Shown piece after piece: positions 31,728-41,413 of a stretch of DNA of 64,000 bases. The notes beneath the pieces are model-generated. The model did no database searches, was not told where the DNA came from, and saw only the letters and a program-made list of their open reading frames with translations. How positions within the stretch are numbered: the stretch's first letter is position 1; each line of letters starts with the position of its first letter. Origin of the DNA: an uncultured Lachnospiraceae bacterium (GTDB lineage: Bacteria > Bacillota > Clostridia > Lachnospirales > Lachnospiraceae); contig CAJURH010000006.1 in the NCBI GenBank assembly GCA_910588775.1, forward strand, positions 1 to 64,000. The letters are read 5' to 3'. A program made the position numbers and the translations under genes.

Positions 31728-34388
31728 ATGAAATACAATGGACTGACCAGCCAGGAAGTGGAGGAATCCAGGCAGAAGCATGGTTCCAACGTGATTCCCG
31801 ATTCGGAGCCCACCACGTTCTGGCAGGAGTTTAGGGAGACGTTCGGCGATCCGATGATTAAGATTCTGCTGGCCATCGCCGTTTTGATGATTGTGATGTT
31901 TTTCTTCGGGTATGCGGAAATCTACGAGCCCATGGGGACAATTATCGCCATTCTAATCGTGGCGGTTGTGTCTGCGAAAACAGGGGTGGCCAGCGATACC
32001 AAATACCGGGAGCTAAAGGACAATACGGAGAAGGACAAATGTAAAGTTTACCGGAACGGCGAGGTCATGGTCATCGAAGTGGATGATGTGGTCGCTGGGG
32101 ATAAAGTATTGCTGCAGTCGGGGGATAAGATACCGGCGGACGGCATTCTGGTGGACGGCGCCCTGCGGGTGGATAATTCCGCGTTAAACGGCGAGGCGGA
32201 AGAATGTAAGAAGACGGCGGCGGACGAAGGCGTGCAGTTGGCCGACGACATCACTGGGGACACTTTCGTGGACGCTCATTCTCTGTTCCGGGGAGCGGTG
32301 GTCTTTGATGGCGAAGGTGTGCTGGATGTGCGCAAAGTGGGCCTCAAAACCATGATGGGTAAGATGGCCGAGGAGATGCAGGAAGACGAGCCGGACTCAC
32401 CGCTGAAAGTGAAGCTGTCTAAGCTGGCCAACCAGATTTCCACCTTCGGCTATATTGGCGCGGTGGTAATCGCCATCATGTATTTCGCTTACTTTATCGT
32501 AAACGCGGGGGGATTCTCGGAATACTTCGCCATGGGCATTCAGAATGTGATTCAGGACGTGGTGGAGGCGGTGTCTCTGGCGGTGGTAATCATTGTCTGT
32601 GCAGTGCCGGAGGGATTGCCGCTGATGATTTCTCTGGTGCTGATGCAAAATACCAGCAAGATGCTGGACCACAATGTGCTGGTGCGAAAAGCGGAGGGAA
32701 TTGAGACGGCTGGTTCTCTGAACATTTTGTTCAGCGACAAGACCGGAACCATCACCAAAGGCTCTCTGTCGGTGGTTGATTTCTTCTTTGGAGATGGAAA
32801 TTCCGTTGAGATTTCCCAGCTGGGCAGCTATAAACAGGTAAAAGAGCTGTTGAATCTGTCCATCGGGAAGAATACCCAGTCTTTGTTCGACGCTTCCCAC
32901 AAAGTCATCGGTGGTAACGCCACGGACCAGGCGCTGATGAAGTTTATCGGGGAGGACGTATTTGAGGCTTTGCAGGGGAATGCCCAGTGGGCGGTGACCC
33001 AGCAGCAGGGCTTCAACTCCGCCAATAAGTTTAGCCAGGCCCGCATTGAGAGCGTGGGCAAGACTTTTTATAAAGGCGCGCCGGAGAGGCTGCTGGCGCG
33101 GGCCACTAAGTATTTGGACCCGGACGGGAATGTGAAGGAGATGGACCAGAGCGTTCTGAATCAGAAGATAGACGCGTTGGCGGAAAAAGCCATGCGTGTG
33201 CTGGCGTTCGGCTACTCAGAGAAGCCCATGAAGGAAAATGAGATTCAGGACGACATTGTGATTATCGGCCTGGTGGGCATTCGCGACGACGTGCGCCCGG
33301 AGGCCAGAGAAGCCATCAAGGAAGTGCAGGGGGCCGGCATTCAGGTGGTTATGATCACTGGGGACAGGCTGGAGACGGCTGTGGCCATTGCAAAGGACGC
33401 AGGGCTCCTAAAGAGCGACGCGGACCGGGCCTTAACTTCCGCCCAGCTAAACGAAATGTCTGATGAGGAAGTGAAGAAAATCATACCAGATATCCGTGTC
33501 ATCGCCCGGGCGCTTCCCACGGATAAATCCCGTATGGTGCGGTTGTGCCAGGAGATGAATCTGGTGGTGGGCATGACCGGAGACGGCGTGAACGACTCCC
33601 CAGCGTTGAAGCGGGCCGATGTGGGGTTCGCCATGGGCAGCGGCACGGAGGCTGCCAAAGAAGCAGGGGAAATCGTAATCCTGGACGACAACTTCAAATC
33701 CATCAAAGACGCGATTCTCTATGGCCGGACTATTTACCATAATATCTTAAAATTCTGTAAATTCCAGTTGGTCATCAACGTGACGGCGGTTATCGTCAGC
33801 GCCATTGCGCCGTTCTTCGGCGTGGAAGAGCCGCTGAAGGTCACTCATCTGTTGTTCGTGAACCTGGTTATGGACGGACTGGGCGCGATTATGTTGGGCA
33901 ACGAGCCGGCGCTGGCCATTTATATGGATGAGAAACCACGAAGAAGGGACGAGAGCATTGTAAGCAAGAAAATGATGACGCAGATTCTGGTGATGGGTCT
34001 GTGGCTGACCGTTGTGAGTTTTGTGTATCTGAAGGCGCCTTTTTTCCGGAATCTCTTTGAGACCGATGAGCAGCATTTGACCGGGTATTTCGTGTTGTTT
34101 ATCGTCAGCGCGTTGTTTAACGGCTTTAACGTGCGGGACGATGGTTTCGGGATTTTTAGAGGTCTGAATGAGAATACCGGATTTTTGAAAGTGTTCTTCA
34201 CGATTATCCTTGTGCAGGCGCTGATTGTCAATGCGGCGTTGGTTCCTCTCACGGCATTCACCTGGATTGGAAATATGTTCAGTTGCGTGCCCTTTGGCAT
34301 TGCTGGATGGATTGCGGTCATTCTCCTTGCGGTGACCATGATTCCAGTAGATTTGATTCGGAAACTGGCAACAGGACAGGGAAAGTGA
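31728..34388 (+). CDS. Calcium-transporting P-type ATPase
   Basis: P2-type ATPase that exports Ca2+ (possibly Mn2+) at the cost of ATP. The phosphorylation motif is FSDKTGTITKG, the membrane ion-site motif is AVPEGLPLMI in M4 and NLVMDGLGAIMLG in M6, and the catalytic-domain motifs are GAPERLLARA and MTGDGVNDSPAL. Ten transmembrane helices fit the 886-aa length. It sits after the two TerD calcium-binding proteins, so the locus is plausibly a calcium-linked stress module. GAGAGAAGG precedes the ATG. Confidence 0.94.
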   Translation: MKYNGLTSQEVEESRQKHGSNVIPDSEPTTFWQEFRETFGDPMIKILLAIAVLMIVMFFFGYAEIYEPMGTIIAILIVAVVSAKTGVASDTKYRELKDNTEKDKCKVYRNGEVMVIEVDDVVAGDKVLLQSGDKIPADGILVDGALRVDNSALNGEAEECKKTAADEGVQLADDITGDTFVDAHSLFRGAVVFDGEGVLDVRKVGLKTMMGKMAEEMQEDEPDSPLKVKLSKLANQISTFGYIGAVVIAIMYFAYFIVNAGGFSEYFAMGIQNVIQDVVEAVSLAVVIIVCAVPEGLPLMISLVLMQNTSKMLDHNVLVRKAEGIETAGSLNILFSDKTGTITKGSLSVVDFFFGDGNSVEISQLGSYKQVKELLNLSIGKNTQSLFDASHKVIGGNATDQALMKFIGEDVFEALQGNAQWAVTQQQGFNSANKFSQARIESVGKTFYKGAPERLLARATKYLDPDGNVKEMDQSVLNQKIDALAEKAMRVLAFGYSEKPMKENEIQDDIVIIGLVGIRDDVRPEAREAIKEVQGAGIQVVMITGDRLETAVAIAKDAGLLKSDADRALTSAQLNEMSDEEVKKIIPDIRVIARALPTDKSRMVRLCQEMNLVVGMTGDGVNDSPALKRADVGFAMGSGTEAAKEAGEIVILDDNFKSIKDAILYGRTIYHNILKFCKFQLVINVTAVIVSAIAPFFGVEEPLKVTHLLFVNLVMDGLGAIMLGNEPALAIYMDEKPRRRDESIVSKKMMTQILVMGLWLTVVSFVYLKAPFFRNLFETDEQHLTGYFVLFIVSALFNGFNVRDDGFGIFRGLNENTGFLKVFFTIILVQALIVNAALVPLTAFTWIGNMFSCVPFGIAGWIAVILLAVTMIPVDLIRKLATGQGK

Positions 34389-34398
34389 TTTTCTGGCT

Positions 34399-35151
34399 AT
34401 GGCTGTGTTTCACGTGGACCTGGATAACACCTTGATTTTTTCCTATAAACGGGACATTGGTCAGGAGAAGCGGTGTGTGGAGGTCTACCAGGGGAGAGAG
34501 ATTTCGTTTATCACAGAGAAAACCTATGAATTGCTGCAGAAGGTGAGGGAAAGAGCGCTTATCGTGCCCACTACCACAAGAACGCAGGAACAATACAGGC
34601 GTATCGATCTGGGCATCGGGGATTTGCCCTATGCGCTGGTTTGTAACGGGGGCGTGCTGCTGGAAAACGGAAAAGAAGATGAGAAATGGCGCGCCCGGTC
34701 CCTTGAGCTGGTGAGAGATTGTCAGGGCCAGTTAAGAAAGGCTATGGATCTGTTGGAAAAGGAGCCGGAAAGAGAATTGGAAGTCCGGTTCCTGGAGGAG
34801 ATGTTTGTCTTTACGAAATGCAGAAATCCTGCAGAGGCGGTTGACGTTTTGCGGGAGAGTCTGGATACTGGGCTGGTGGATGTGCTGCGCAATGGCCAGA
34901 AAGTGTACGTGGTTCCAAAAAGTTTGCGTAAAGGCCGGGCGGTGGAGCGGTTTCGGCAATACAAGAGAGCCGGGCAGGTTTTTGCCGCTGGCGACAGTGC
35001 GTTTGATGTGACGATGCTGGAAGCGGCGGACCTGGCAGTCGCGCCGCAAGCGTTGAAAAGCGGATTTTCGCTGTCTGCGTGTGTGACCGGTATGCTGGGG
35101 AAGGCAGTGTATTCGGAAGAGGTCTTGGAGTATATTTTGAATTTCATATAA
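34399..35151 (+). CDS. HAD-superfamily phosphatase of the Ter module
   Basis: Cof/HAD-type hydrolase of 250 aa. Motif I is HVDLDNTLIF (DxDxT), motif II VPTTTRTQEQ, motif III a Lys in the KVYVVPKSLRKGRAV region, and motif IV AAGDSAFDVTML. HAD proteins of this kind accompany TerD, calcium ATPase and other 'biosynthetic module' genes in clostridia; substrates are not known. It begins 10 bp after the ATPase stop without a clear ribosome binding site, consistent with translational coupling. The other usual module members (ATP-grasp, phosphoribosyltransferase) are missing here. Confidence 0.85.
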   Translation: MAVFHVDLDNTLIFSYKRDIGQEKRCVEVYQGREISFITEKTYELLQKVRERALIVPTTTRTQEQYRRIDLGIGDLPYALVCNGGVLLENGKEDEKWRARSLELVRDCQGQLRKAMDLLEKEPERELEVRFLEEMFVFTKCRNPAEAVDVLRESLDTGLVDVLRNGQKVYVVPKSLRKGRAVERFRQYKRAGQVFAAGDSAFDVTMLEAADLAVAPQALKSGFSLSACVTGMLGKAVYSEEVLEYILNFI

Positions 35152-35153
35152 AA

Positions 35154-35196
35154 GCAGCCGCCAAGGAGATTGGGCATTCCTGGCGGCTGTTTTCTT
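35154..35196. terminator. Bidirectional terminator between the HAD and the second hybrid kinase
   Basis: CAGCCGCCA (35155-35163) pairs with TGGCGGCTG (35181-35189), flanked by A and T runs, three bases after the HAD stop and near the convergent kinase stop at 35210. Confidence 0.88.
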
Positions 35197-35209
35197 TCTT
35201 ATAAAATTC

Positions 35210-37756
35210 TTATTTCAGGTATTTTTCCAGTTGAATCATAAGTTTATTCACATCAATAGGTTTGGAGATGTGCGCGTTCATGCCGCAGTCTAGGCATCGC
35301 TGGATATCCTCGGAAAAGGCGTCTGCAGTCATGGCGATGATAGGCAGATTGGCGTCTGGATGATCCAAAGCGCGGATTGCCTGGGCGGCTTCGTAGCCGT
35401 TCATGACGGGCATCCGAATATCCATTAAGATCACGTCATAAGATCCAGCTTCAGCCTGGCTGAATTTGTCCACGCAAATCTGTCCGTTTTCGGCCCTTTC
35501 CAGTTCAAAACCTGCATCGGAGAGGATGTCTTCCGCAATCTCCCAGTTGAGGTCGTTGTCTTCAGACAGAAGAATGCGTTTCCCTTTGAATTTCTCTTCC
35601 GGCGGTTCTTCTTTTTGCTCTGTGGCGGTAACGGTTTCTCCAGTAAAGTGCCGCAGGCCCAGGTAGAGATTGGACTTAAACAGCGGTTTTGGAATGAACC
35701 CATCGGCTCCGGCTTTTAAGGCGTCTTCCTCAATATCGCTCCAGTCATAGGCGGAAACGATTAAAATAGGCAGGTCCTTTCCTACGCGTTTTCGTATTTC
35801 ACGGGTGGTGTGCAGGCCGTCCATGTCCGGCATCTTCCAATCCAGCAGGATAATCTGGTAGGCTTCAGGGGTGTTGTGGTGTTTCTCCACCATCTGGATA
35901 GCGCTCTGGCCGTCCAGAGCCCATTCTGCGGTTACGCCGATTTCTCCCAATGCGTTCACGGCGCTGCGGCACAGGTCTTCGTTGTTGTCTACAACCAGCA
36001 TTTTCCAGGGCGGGAGGACCATGTCTTCGATCATTTCCTCGGCTTTTTCCATGTCAACGGTTATATGGAATTCGCTTCCTTGGCCGGGTTCGCTGTGCAC
36101 TTCAATGGAGCCGTGCATGGCATCCACGATGCATTTGGTAATGGCCATTCCCAGTCCGGTTCCTTCGGTCTTGTGCACCTGGGATGTTTTTTCCCTGGTA
36201 AACGTCTCAAAGATTTTCTGCTGGAATTCCTGGGACATGCCAATGCCGGAGTCTTTGACGCGGAAATGGCAACGTATGTAAGTTTCCCCCTGGGGCGAAG
36301 GTTCCTGCGTCAGGTATACGTTGATGGCGCCGCCCTCCGGCGTGAATTTCACTGCGTTGGAGAGCAAGTTAATCAAAATCTGATTCAACCGCACGCCGTC
36401 ACAAATTACATTTTCGGTAACAATTTTCTGTATGAATATGTCAAAATGCTGTCCCTTTGCCTTGACCTGGGGCTGTATGATGTTTACAATGCTGTCCATA
36501 ATTTCCCGCAGGGAGAGTTGCTCCATATTCAGGGTCATTTTGCCGTTTTCAATTTTGGACATGTCCAACACGTCGTTGATAAGTCCTAGCAGATGTTTGC
36601 CGGACATGGTAATCTTTTTCAGGCAATCCTGCACTTTGGCCGGATCATTTACATTGGTCATGGCGATGGTGGTCATGCCCAGAATTCCGTTCATGGGGGT
36701 GCGGATATCGTGGCTCATGTTGGACAGAAATTCGCTTTTTGCTTTATTTGCCTGGTCCGCGACGGCCCTGGCTTTATCCAGCTCTTCCATTTGGCGCTGG
36801 GACATCCGGTAGTATTGGAAAAAGACAATGAGGACGCCAAGAAGGATAATTCCACAGGCTTTTAACATGGTGTACATCCGTTGGTTGCCCAGGTTATTCA
36901 GTGCGTTATCCAACGTGCCATAGGGCATGACGCTGATTAAGTACCAGTCAGAATTGGGCAGACCGGAACAGTACAGATGGCGATAGGAATCGCCATCCAG
37001 GATTAAGGTGGAATAATCTTCGTTGCCGTCCAGCGCGGATTGGAGTTCTTGCACATATTCTTCTGGCTCTTTTTCATTGTTTTTGTCCACGATGGCCCGG
37101 ATGCGTTCGAAATAATTGTCCCGGAAGGCTTTTCCGTTGCGGATTACGTAGCTGCCGTCTTTATGCACGATATGGGAGTGCATTAAGGCGCCTTCGTCAT
37201 CCAGGACCATGGCGTCGTTGATATACTCCATGGGAATCCCGCCAATCAGCGCGGCGCTGGTCTTGCCGTCTTTCATTTCATAATTGGCATGGGCGGACAG
37301 AAGCAGGAGCTTTTCACCGTCTTGCGTAAGCGCGCTGGTGACTTTTATATCGTTGTCGGCGATGGTTTCCAGCAGTTCGTTCATATTCGGCGCTTCCACG
37401 GGTTCTCCGTAAATAACTTCGGCCTCTCCGTCCTCTGTATAAAGGGCCAGGTAGGATAGCTGGCGCACGCTGGCGCCCAGGGCCAGTTCTTCCAGCATTT
37501 CGTCTCCGTAAGAAGTCTTTTCTGGAGGCGTGCGCCTTACAATTCCTTCGATTTGGGACAGCCTGAGGTTGATGAGAGCTTCAAACTTTTCCCGAAGTTG
37601 TTTGCTCATCTCCGACATATATAAGGTGCCGATTTCATTGATCGTGTTTTTGCTCTTGTCTCCCATGGTTGAAGCGGTCCAGGAAAAAATTATGATACAT
37701 AGGATGACTAGGCCAATCAGGCTGGCGAATAAAAATTTTTTGGTTTTTCCAATCAT
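35210..37756 (-). CDS. Hybrid sensor histidine kinase with two receiver domains
   Basis: A 848-aa membrane kinase. An N-terminal helix (about 8-30), an extracellular dCache-like sensor (about 30-300) and a second helix (about 310-330) precede HisKA with SNMSHDIRTPMNGILG, a HATPase domain (VKDSGIGMSQEF, EGTGLGMAITK), receiver 1 (MLVVDNNEDLC, Asp in ILLDWKMPDMDG) and receiver 2 (ILLSEDNDLN, Asp in ILMDIRMPVMNG, KPIDVNKL). Each receiver keeps the acceptor Asp. No histidine phosphotransfer domain or separate regulator is adjacent, so the output must be elsewhere. A similar hybrid kinase lies at 27997-30177. Confidence 0.92.
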   Translation of the reverse strand: MIGKTKKFLFASLIGLVILCIIIFSWTASTMGDKSKNTINEIGTLYMSEMSKQLREKFEALINLRLSQIEGIVRRTPPEKTSYGDEMLEELALGASVRQLSYLALYTEDGEAEVIYGEPVEAPNMNELLETIADNDIKVTSALTQDGEKLLLLSAHANYEMKDGKTSAALIGGIPMEYINDAMVLDDEGALMHSHIVHKDGSYVIRNGKAFRDNYFERIRAIVDKNNEKEPEEYVQELQSALDGNEDYSTLILDGDSYRHLYCSGLPNSDWYLISVMPYGTLDNALNNLGNQRMYTMLKACGIILLGVLIVFFQYYRMSQRQMEELDKARAVADQANKAKSEFLSNMSHDIRTPMNGILGMTTIAMTNVNDPAKVQDCLKKITMSGKHLLGLINDVLDMSKIENGKMTLNMEQLSLREIMDSIVNIIQPQVKAKGQHFDIFIQKIVTENVICDGVRLNQILINLLSNAVKFTPEGGAINVYLTQEPSPQGETYIRCHFRVKDSGIGMSQEFQQKIFETFTREKTSQVHKTEGTGLGMAITKCIVDAMHGSIEVHSEPGQGSEFHITVDMEKAEEMIEDMVLPPWKMLVVDNNEDLCRSAVNALGEIGVTAEWALDGQSAIQMVEKHHNTPEAYQIILLDWKMPDMDGLHTTREIRKRVGKDLPILIVSAYDWSDIEEDALKAGADGFIPKPLFKSNLYLGLRHFTGETVTATEQKEEPPEEKFKGKRILLSEDNDLNWEIAEDILSDAGFELERAENGQICVDKFSQAEAGSYDVILMDIRMPVMNGYEAAQAIRALDHPDANLPIIAMTADAFSEDIQRCLDCGMNAHISKPIDVNKLMIQLEKYLK

Positions 37757-37868
37757 ACAGGATACCCTCTTTCCTTGGTTTTGTTGCTTGTCTGTTGATA
37801 TATTTTCAAGACGCCGGCTGGAAAAAAACGGCGTTCAATTTCATGTTACTGATTATAGCAAAAAAATA

Positions 37869-37893
37869 AAGTATTATCAACAATATAATACTT
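37869..37893. promoter_or_regulatory. Inverted repeat overlapping the importer promoter
   Basis: AAGTATTAT (37869-37877) and ATAATACTT (37885-37893) are exact reverse complements with a 7-base gap, the right arm overlapping the -35 box below. It could be an operator for the ABC importer operon. Confidence 0.5.
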
Positions 37894-37920
37894 GCGTAAA
37901 ATTCGTATTGCAGGTACAAT
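37892..37920 (+). promoter_or_regulatory. Promoter of the ABC importer operon
   Basis: TTGCGT (37892-37897), 17-base spacer, TACAAT (37915-37920), 87 bases before the start codon. Confidence 0.55.
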
Positions 37921-37958
37921 AGGTAGGACAATTATATAATGAGAGAATGAATCTGTAT

Positions 37959-37975
37959 ACGCCGTCGGCGTTTTT
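37959..37975 (+). terminator. Small terminator-like hairpin in the importer leader
   Basis: ACGCC, loop GTC, GGCGT followed by TTTT (37959-37975), located 32 bases ahead of the start codon; a possible attenuator or only a chance stem. Confidence 0.3.
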
Positions 37976-38006
37976 ATGAAAATGTGACGGCAAAGAGGAG
38001 GAAATC

Positions 38007-39575
38007 ATGAAGAAATTTCAGGCACGATTGGTTGGTACGCTTGTATTGACCTTGGCTCTTGCACTGGGCGGCTGCGCAGGCGAGAAGACTGCAGGGGATG
38101 ATTCCCGGACAGACAGTAGTTCTCAGAGCAGTTCTACAGAGTCTCCCCAGGAAGAGGGGAGTTCGATTGTAGTAGGAATCCCTCAGGATCTTGAGGATAG
38201 TCTTGACCCTCACAAAGCAGAGATGGCAGGAACTAGAGAAATCTTTTTTAATGTTTTTGAAGGCTTGGTAAAGCCGGACACAGAAGGCAATTTTGTCGAT
38301 GCCGTGGCCAGTTCCCACACCATTTCGGAGGATCACAAGACTTACACGTTCACACTGCGTGAGGGTGTAAAGTTTCACAATGGGGCGCTTGTTACGGTGG
38401 ACGACGTGAAATATTCGATTGAGCGGTGCGCCGACGCCTCAGAGGGGGAACCTCTGGTGCCGGCGTTTTCTGTTGTGGATAAGGTGAATGTTCTGGACGA
38501 TCAGACGGTGGAGATTGTGCTGAAGAATCCGGACACGGAATTTCTGGCCTATCTGACCACAGCCATTATCCCCAAAGATTACGACCAGCAGGACGCCCAG
38601 CCGGTGGGAACCGGACCTTTTAAGTACGTATCCCGTACGCCCCAGGACAATATCATTATGGAAAAAAATGATGAATACTGGGGGGAGCCGGCCAAACTGG
38701 ATAAGATTACGTTTAAGGTTCTCACCGACGCAAACGCCGTTGTGACCAATCTAAAAGGCGGCTCCGTGGATATGTGTTTCCATCTCAACGCTACGCAGAT
38801 TGCTGGACTGGGGGACGATTTCCGGATTTTCGAGGGAACTATGAACTTGGTGCAGGCGCTGTATTTAAATAATAAGGAGAAGCCCTTTGACGATGTGAAA
38901 GTGCGGCAGGCTCTTTGTTATGCGGTGAATCCCCAGGAAGTGCTGGACATGGTCTCAGATGGAAAGGGAGCCATTGTGGGGACCAGCATGTTCCCGGCTT
39001 TTGGTAAATATTATTTGCCCGAGCTGGCGGATGTTTACAACCAGGACGTGGAGAAGGCGAAACAGTTGTTAAAAGAAGCCGGATACGAGGACGGGTTTGA
39101 GATGACCATCACTGTGCCGTCTAATTATCAGCAACATGTGGACGCGGCCCAGATTCTGGCGGAGCAGTTGAAAGCGATATCAGTGGATGCGAAAATTGAG
39201 CTGATTGAATGGGATAGCTGGCTTAGCGACGTGTACATGGAGCGTCAGTTCCATTCTACTGTGGTGGGCGTGGACGCGGCTACGCTGACGGCGCGGGCCA
39301 TGCTGGACCGGTTCGTGTCGGGCGATGAGAGCAACTTTATTAATTTTGAAAATCAGGAATACGATGAAATGTTTGAAAAAGCCCTGGGCACGGCGGATGA
39401 CGCTGAGCAGGTGAAATACTACCAGCGGATGGAGGAGATTTTGAACGAGGAGGCCGCCAATGTGTACATTCAGGACATGGCGGACTGCGTGGCTATGAAT
39501 CCTAAGTTCGACGGTTACGAATTCTATCCGCTGTACGCGCTGGACATGTCCAAAGTGTATCTGGTGGAAGAGTAA
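38007..39575 (+). CDS. Peptide/nickel ABC transporter substrate-binding lipoprotein
   Basis: Extracellular solute receptor of the SBP_bac_5 (DppA/OppA/NikA) family. A lipobox LALALGGC (Cys23 becomes lipidated) follows a Lys-led signal peptide; a Ser/Thr-rich linker and the SBP_bac_5 fold follow, with VGIPQDLEDSLDPHKAEMAG and REGVKFHNGALVTVDDVKYS. Length 522 aa is standard. GAGGAGG precedes the ATG. First gene of a five-gene operon (38007-42957) whose permeases and ATPases match the dipeptide/oligopeptide/nickel type. The transported compound cannot be told from sequence. Confidence 0.93.
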   Translation: MKKFQARLVGTLVLTLALALGGCAGEKTAGDDSRTDSSSQSSSTESPQEEGSSIVVGIPQDLEDSLDPHKAEMAGTREIFFNVFEGLVKPDTEGNFVDAVASSHTISEDHKTYTFTLREGVKFHNGALVTVDDVKYSIERCADASEGEPLVPAFSVVDKVNVLDDQTVEIVLKNPDTEFLAYLTTAIIPKDYDQQDAQPVGTGPFKYVSRTPQDNIIMEKNDEYWGEPAKLDKITFKVLTDANAVVTNLKGGSVDMCFHLNATQIAGLGDDFRIFEGTMNLVQALYLNNKEKPFDDVKVRQALCYAVNPQEVLDMVSDGKGAIVGTSMFPAFGKYYLPELADVYNQDVEKAKQLLKEAGYEDGFEMTITVPSNYQQHVDAAQILAEQLKAISVDAKIELIEWDSWLSDVYMERQFHSTVVGVDAATLTARAMLDRFVSGDESNFINFENQEYDEMFEKALGTADDAEQVKYYQRMEEILNEEAANVYIQDMADCVAMNPKFDGYEFYPLYALDMSKVYLVEE

Positions 39576-39599
39576 AAGGATAGCCAGGAGGACACAGCA

Positions 39600-40541
39600 T
39601 TGAAATACTTAATTAAGAAAATATGCACTCTCATTATAACATTGTTGGTTATCTCGCTGTTGTCGTTCCTGGCCTTCCAGGTGATTCCCGGTGACGCGGC
39701 CCTCTCCCGCCTGGGTACGGGGGCCACAGAGCAGAAGCGTGAAAATCTGCGCCGGGAAATGGGCCTGGACCGTCCGATGCTGGAGCGGTATGGCAGCTGG
39801 CTGAAAGGTTTTCTCCAGGGGGACATGGGCGAATCGTACACATATTCCATTCCCGTGTCTGGTCTGATTCGGGAAAAACTGCCAGTTACCCTGGCTATTG
39901 CGGGCATGGCCTTTGTGTGGATGCTGGCCGTGTCCATACCGCTGGGGCTTTTGGCCGGGAAATTCGCCGGGCGGTTGCCGGATCGGATTTTGACGGTTTT
40001 GAACCAGTTGGTGATGTCTGTGCCGGGTTTTTTTATGGGAATTTTGATTACATGTCTGTTCGGCCTGGCGCTTCATTGGTTCACGCCTGGCGGTTACGTC
40101 TCCTATCAGGAGGGGTGGGGGCCTTTTCTGGGCTACCTGATATTCCCGTCTGTCTCCATCGCGCTGCCCAAATGCGCCATGGGGGTGAAACTTCTGCGCA
40201 GTTCTGTGATCGGTGAGCTGAATCAGGACTATGTGCGCACGGCCTACAGCCGGGGAAACAGCCAGAGGCAGGCGCTATTTGGTCATGTGCTGAAGAATTC
40301 ACTGCTGCCGGTTCTGACTTTCTGGGCGCTGGCCATTGCGGATATTGTGGCGTCTAGCGTGATCTTGGAACAGGTCTTCACCATTCCGGGGATGGGAACT
40401 CTTCTGGTGCAGTCCATCTCCAATCGGGATTATCCGGTGGTGCAGGCGGTGATTGTCCTGGTGGCCGGACTGACAGTGGTGATAAATTTTCTGGTGGATG
40501 TATTGTATGGAGTGATTGATCCCCGCGTGAATCTGCATTAA
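39600..40541 (+). CDS. ABC transporter permease, DppB type
   Basis: First of two transmembrane subunits of the importer, 313 aa with six helices. The N-terminal VIPGDAALSRLG and the DppB family FTIPGMGTLLVQSISNRDYP loop near the C-terminus fit the peptide/nickel permease B family; the EAA-like coupling loop sits around DYVRTAYSRGNSQRQALF. The start ATG is 24 bp after the receptor stop with AGGAGGACACAGC ahead. It forms the heterodimeric pore with the next gene product. Confidence 0.93.
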   Translation: MKYLIKKICTLIITLLVISLLSFLAFQVIPGDAALSRLGTGATEQKRENLRREMGLDRPMLERYGSWLKGFLQGDMGESYTYSIPVSGLIREKLPVTLAIAGMAFVWMLAVSIPLGLLAGKFAGRLPDRILTVLNQLVMSVPGFFMGILITCLFGLALHWFTPGGYVSYQEGWGPFLGYLIFPSVSIALPKCAMGVKLLRSSVIGELNQDYVRTAYSRGNSQRQALFGHVLKNSLLPVLTFWALAIADIVASSVILEQVFTIPGMGTLLVQSISNRDYPVVQAVIVLVAGLTVVINFLVDVLYGVIDPRVNLH

Positions 40542-40565
40542 AGCGCGGGATGCGAAGGTATATAG

Positions 40566-41351
40566 ATGGTGGAAAAGAGGAATTTGATTGTTGGCGGGAC
40601 CCTGGCGGCGGCTGTCACGGTTTTTATGCTGGTGGGGCTTTTTTACACGCCCTATGACCCAGAGGCCATGGACCTGTCTATGAAATTTGCGCCTGCCAGC
40701 TTTGCCCACCTGTTTGGATGCGATCAGTTTGGCAGGGACGTTTTGAGCAGGGTATTGCAGGGCAGCGGAACAACTTTTCTGGTTGCGGCGGGGACTTTGT
40801 GCATCGGTGGCGGGCTTGGGACGCTTTTGGGACTTTTTACCGGATATTTTGGCGGCTGGCCGGATGAGATGATTATGCGGTTTAACGATCTGGTAGTGGC
40901 GTTTCCCAGTATTTTGCTGGCGCTTATCTTCATCAGTCTGCTGGGTCCGGGAAAATACAACGTGATTTTGGCGCTGGGCATTGTGTTCATCCCCAGTTTC
41001 GCCCGGATCGTACGCAGTCAGGTGATTGTGCATAAAGACATGGACTATGTGAAGAGCGCCCGGTTGATGGGCGCTGGGCGGTTGCGGACTTTGTTTGTTC
41101 ATATCCTGCCTAATATCCGCCGGACGCTGTTTTCGGCGTTGGCCATTGGATTTAACAATGCGGTGCTCTCAGAGGCGGGCATGAGTTATCTGGGCATCGG
41201 CGTGCAGCCGCCGGACGCCAGCATTGGGCGCATGATGTCGGAGGCCCAGGCGTACATTTTCACAGCCCCGTGGAGCGTGCTGTTTCCGGGAGCGGTGATG
41301 ATTCTGATGGTGTTGGGATTCGGGTTGTTAAGCGACGGCTGGAGCGCCTAA
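40566..41351 (+). CDS. ABC transporter permease, DppC type
   Basis: Second membrane subunit, 261 aa with about six helices. Family signs are HLFGCDQFGRDVLSRVLQGS (the DppC start block), DEMIMRFNDLVVAFPSILLAL, and the coupling loop KSARLMGAGRLRTLFVH with the C-terminal SYLGIGVQPPDASIG. The stop codon lies in the first of three 17-bp tandem repeats that fill the gap to the ATPase gene. Spacing to the DppB-type gene is 24 bp. Confidence 0.93.
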   Translation: MVEKRNLIVGGTLAAAVTVFMLVGLFYTPYDPEAMDLSMKFAPASFAHLFGCDQFGRDVLSRVLQGSGTTFLVAAGTLCIGGGLGTLLGLFTGYFGGWPDEMIMRFNDLVVAFPSILLALIFISLLGPGKYNVILALGIVFIPSFARIVRSQVIVHKDMDYVKSARLMGAGRLRTLFVHILPNIRRTLFSALAIGFNNAVLSEAGMSYLGIGVQPPDASIGRMMSEAQAYIFTAPWSVLFPGAVMILMVLGFGLLSDGWSA

Positions 41352-41395
41352 AGGCATGATACGCCTAAAGGCATGATACGCCTAAAGGCATGACA
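41345..41395. repeat. Three tandem 17-bp repeats after the DppC-type gene
   Basis: CGCCTAAAGGCATGATA repeats exactly at 41345-41361 and 41362-41378, with a third copy ending ATGACA at 41379-41395. The first copy contains the stop codon of the permease; each unit can form a tiny GCC/GGC hairpin. It is a short intra-operon tandem repeat of the kind that varies in copy number. Confidence 0.9.
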
Positions 41396-41413
41396 ATATA
41401 AGAGGTGACAAAG

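Noticed and set aside
24551..34388. Naming the locus a tellurite resistance operon
   Set aside because: TelA and TerD families carry that historical name, but nothing here shows tellurite handling; a general stress/calcium role is safer.
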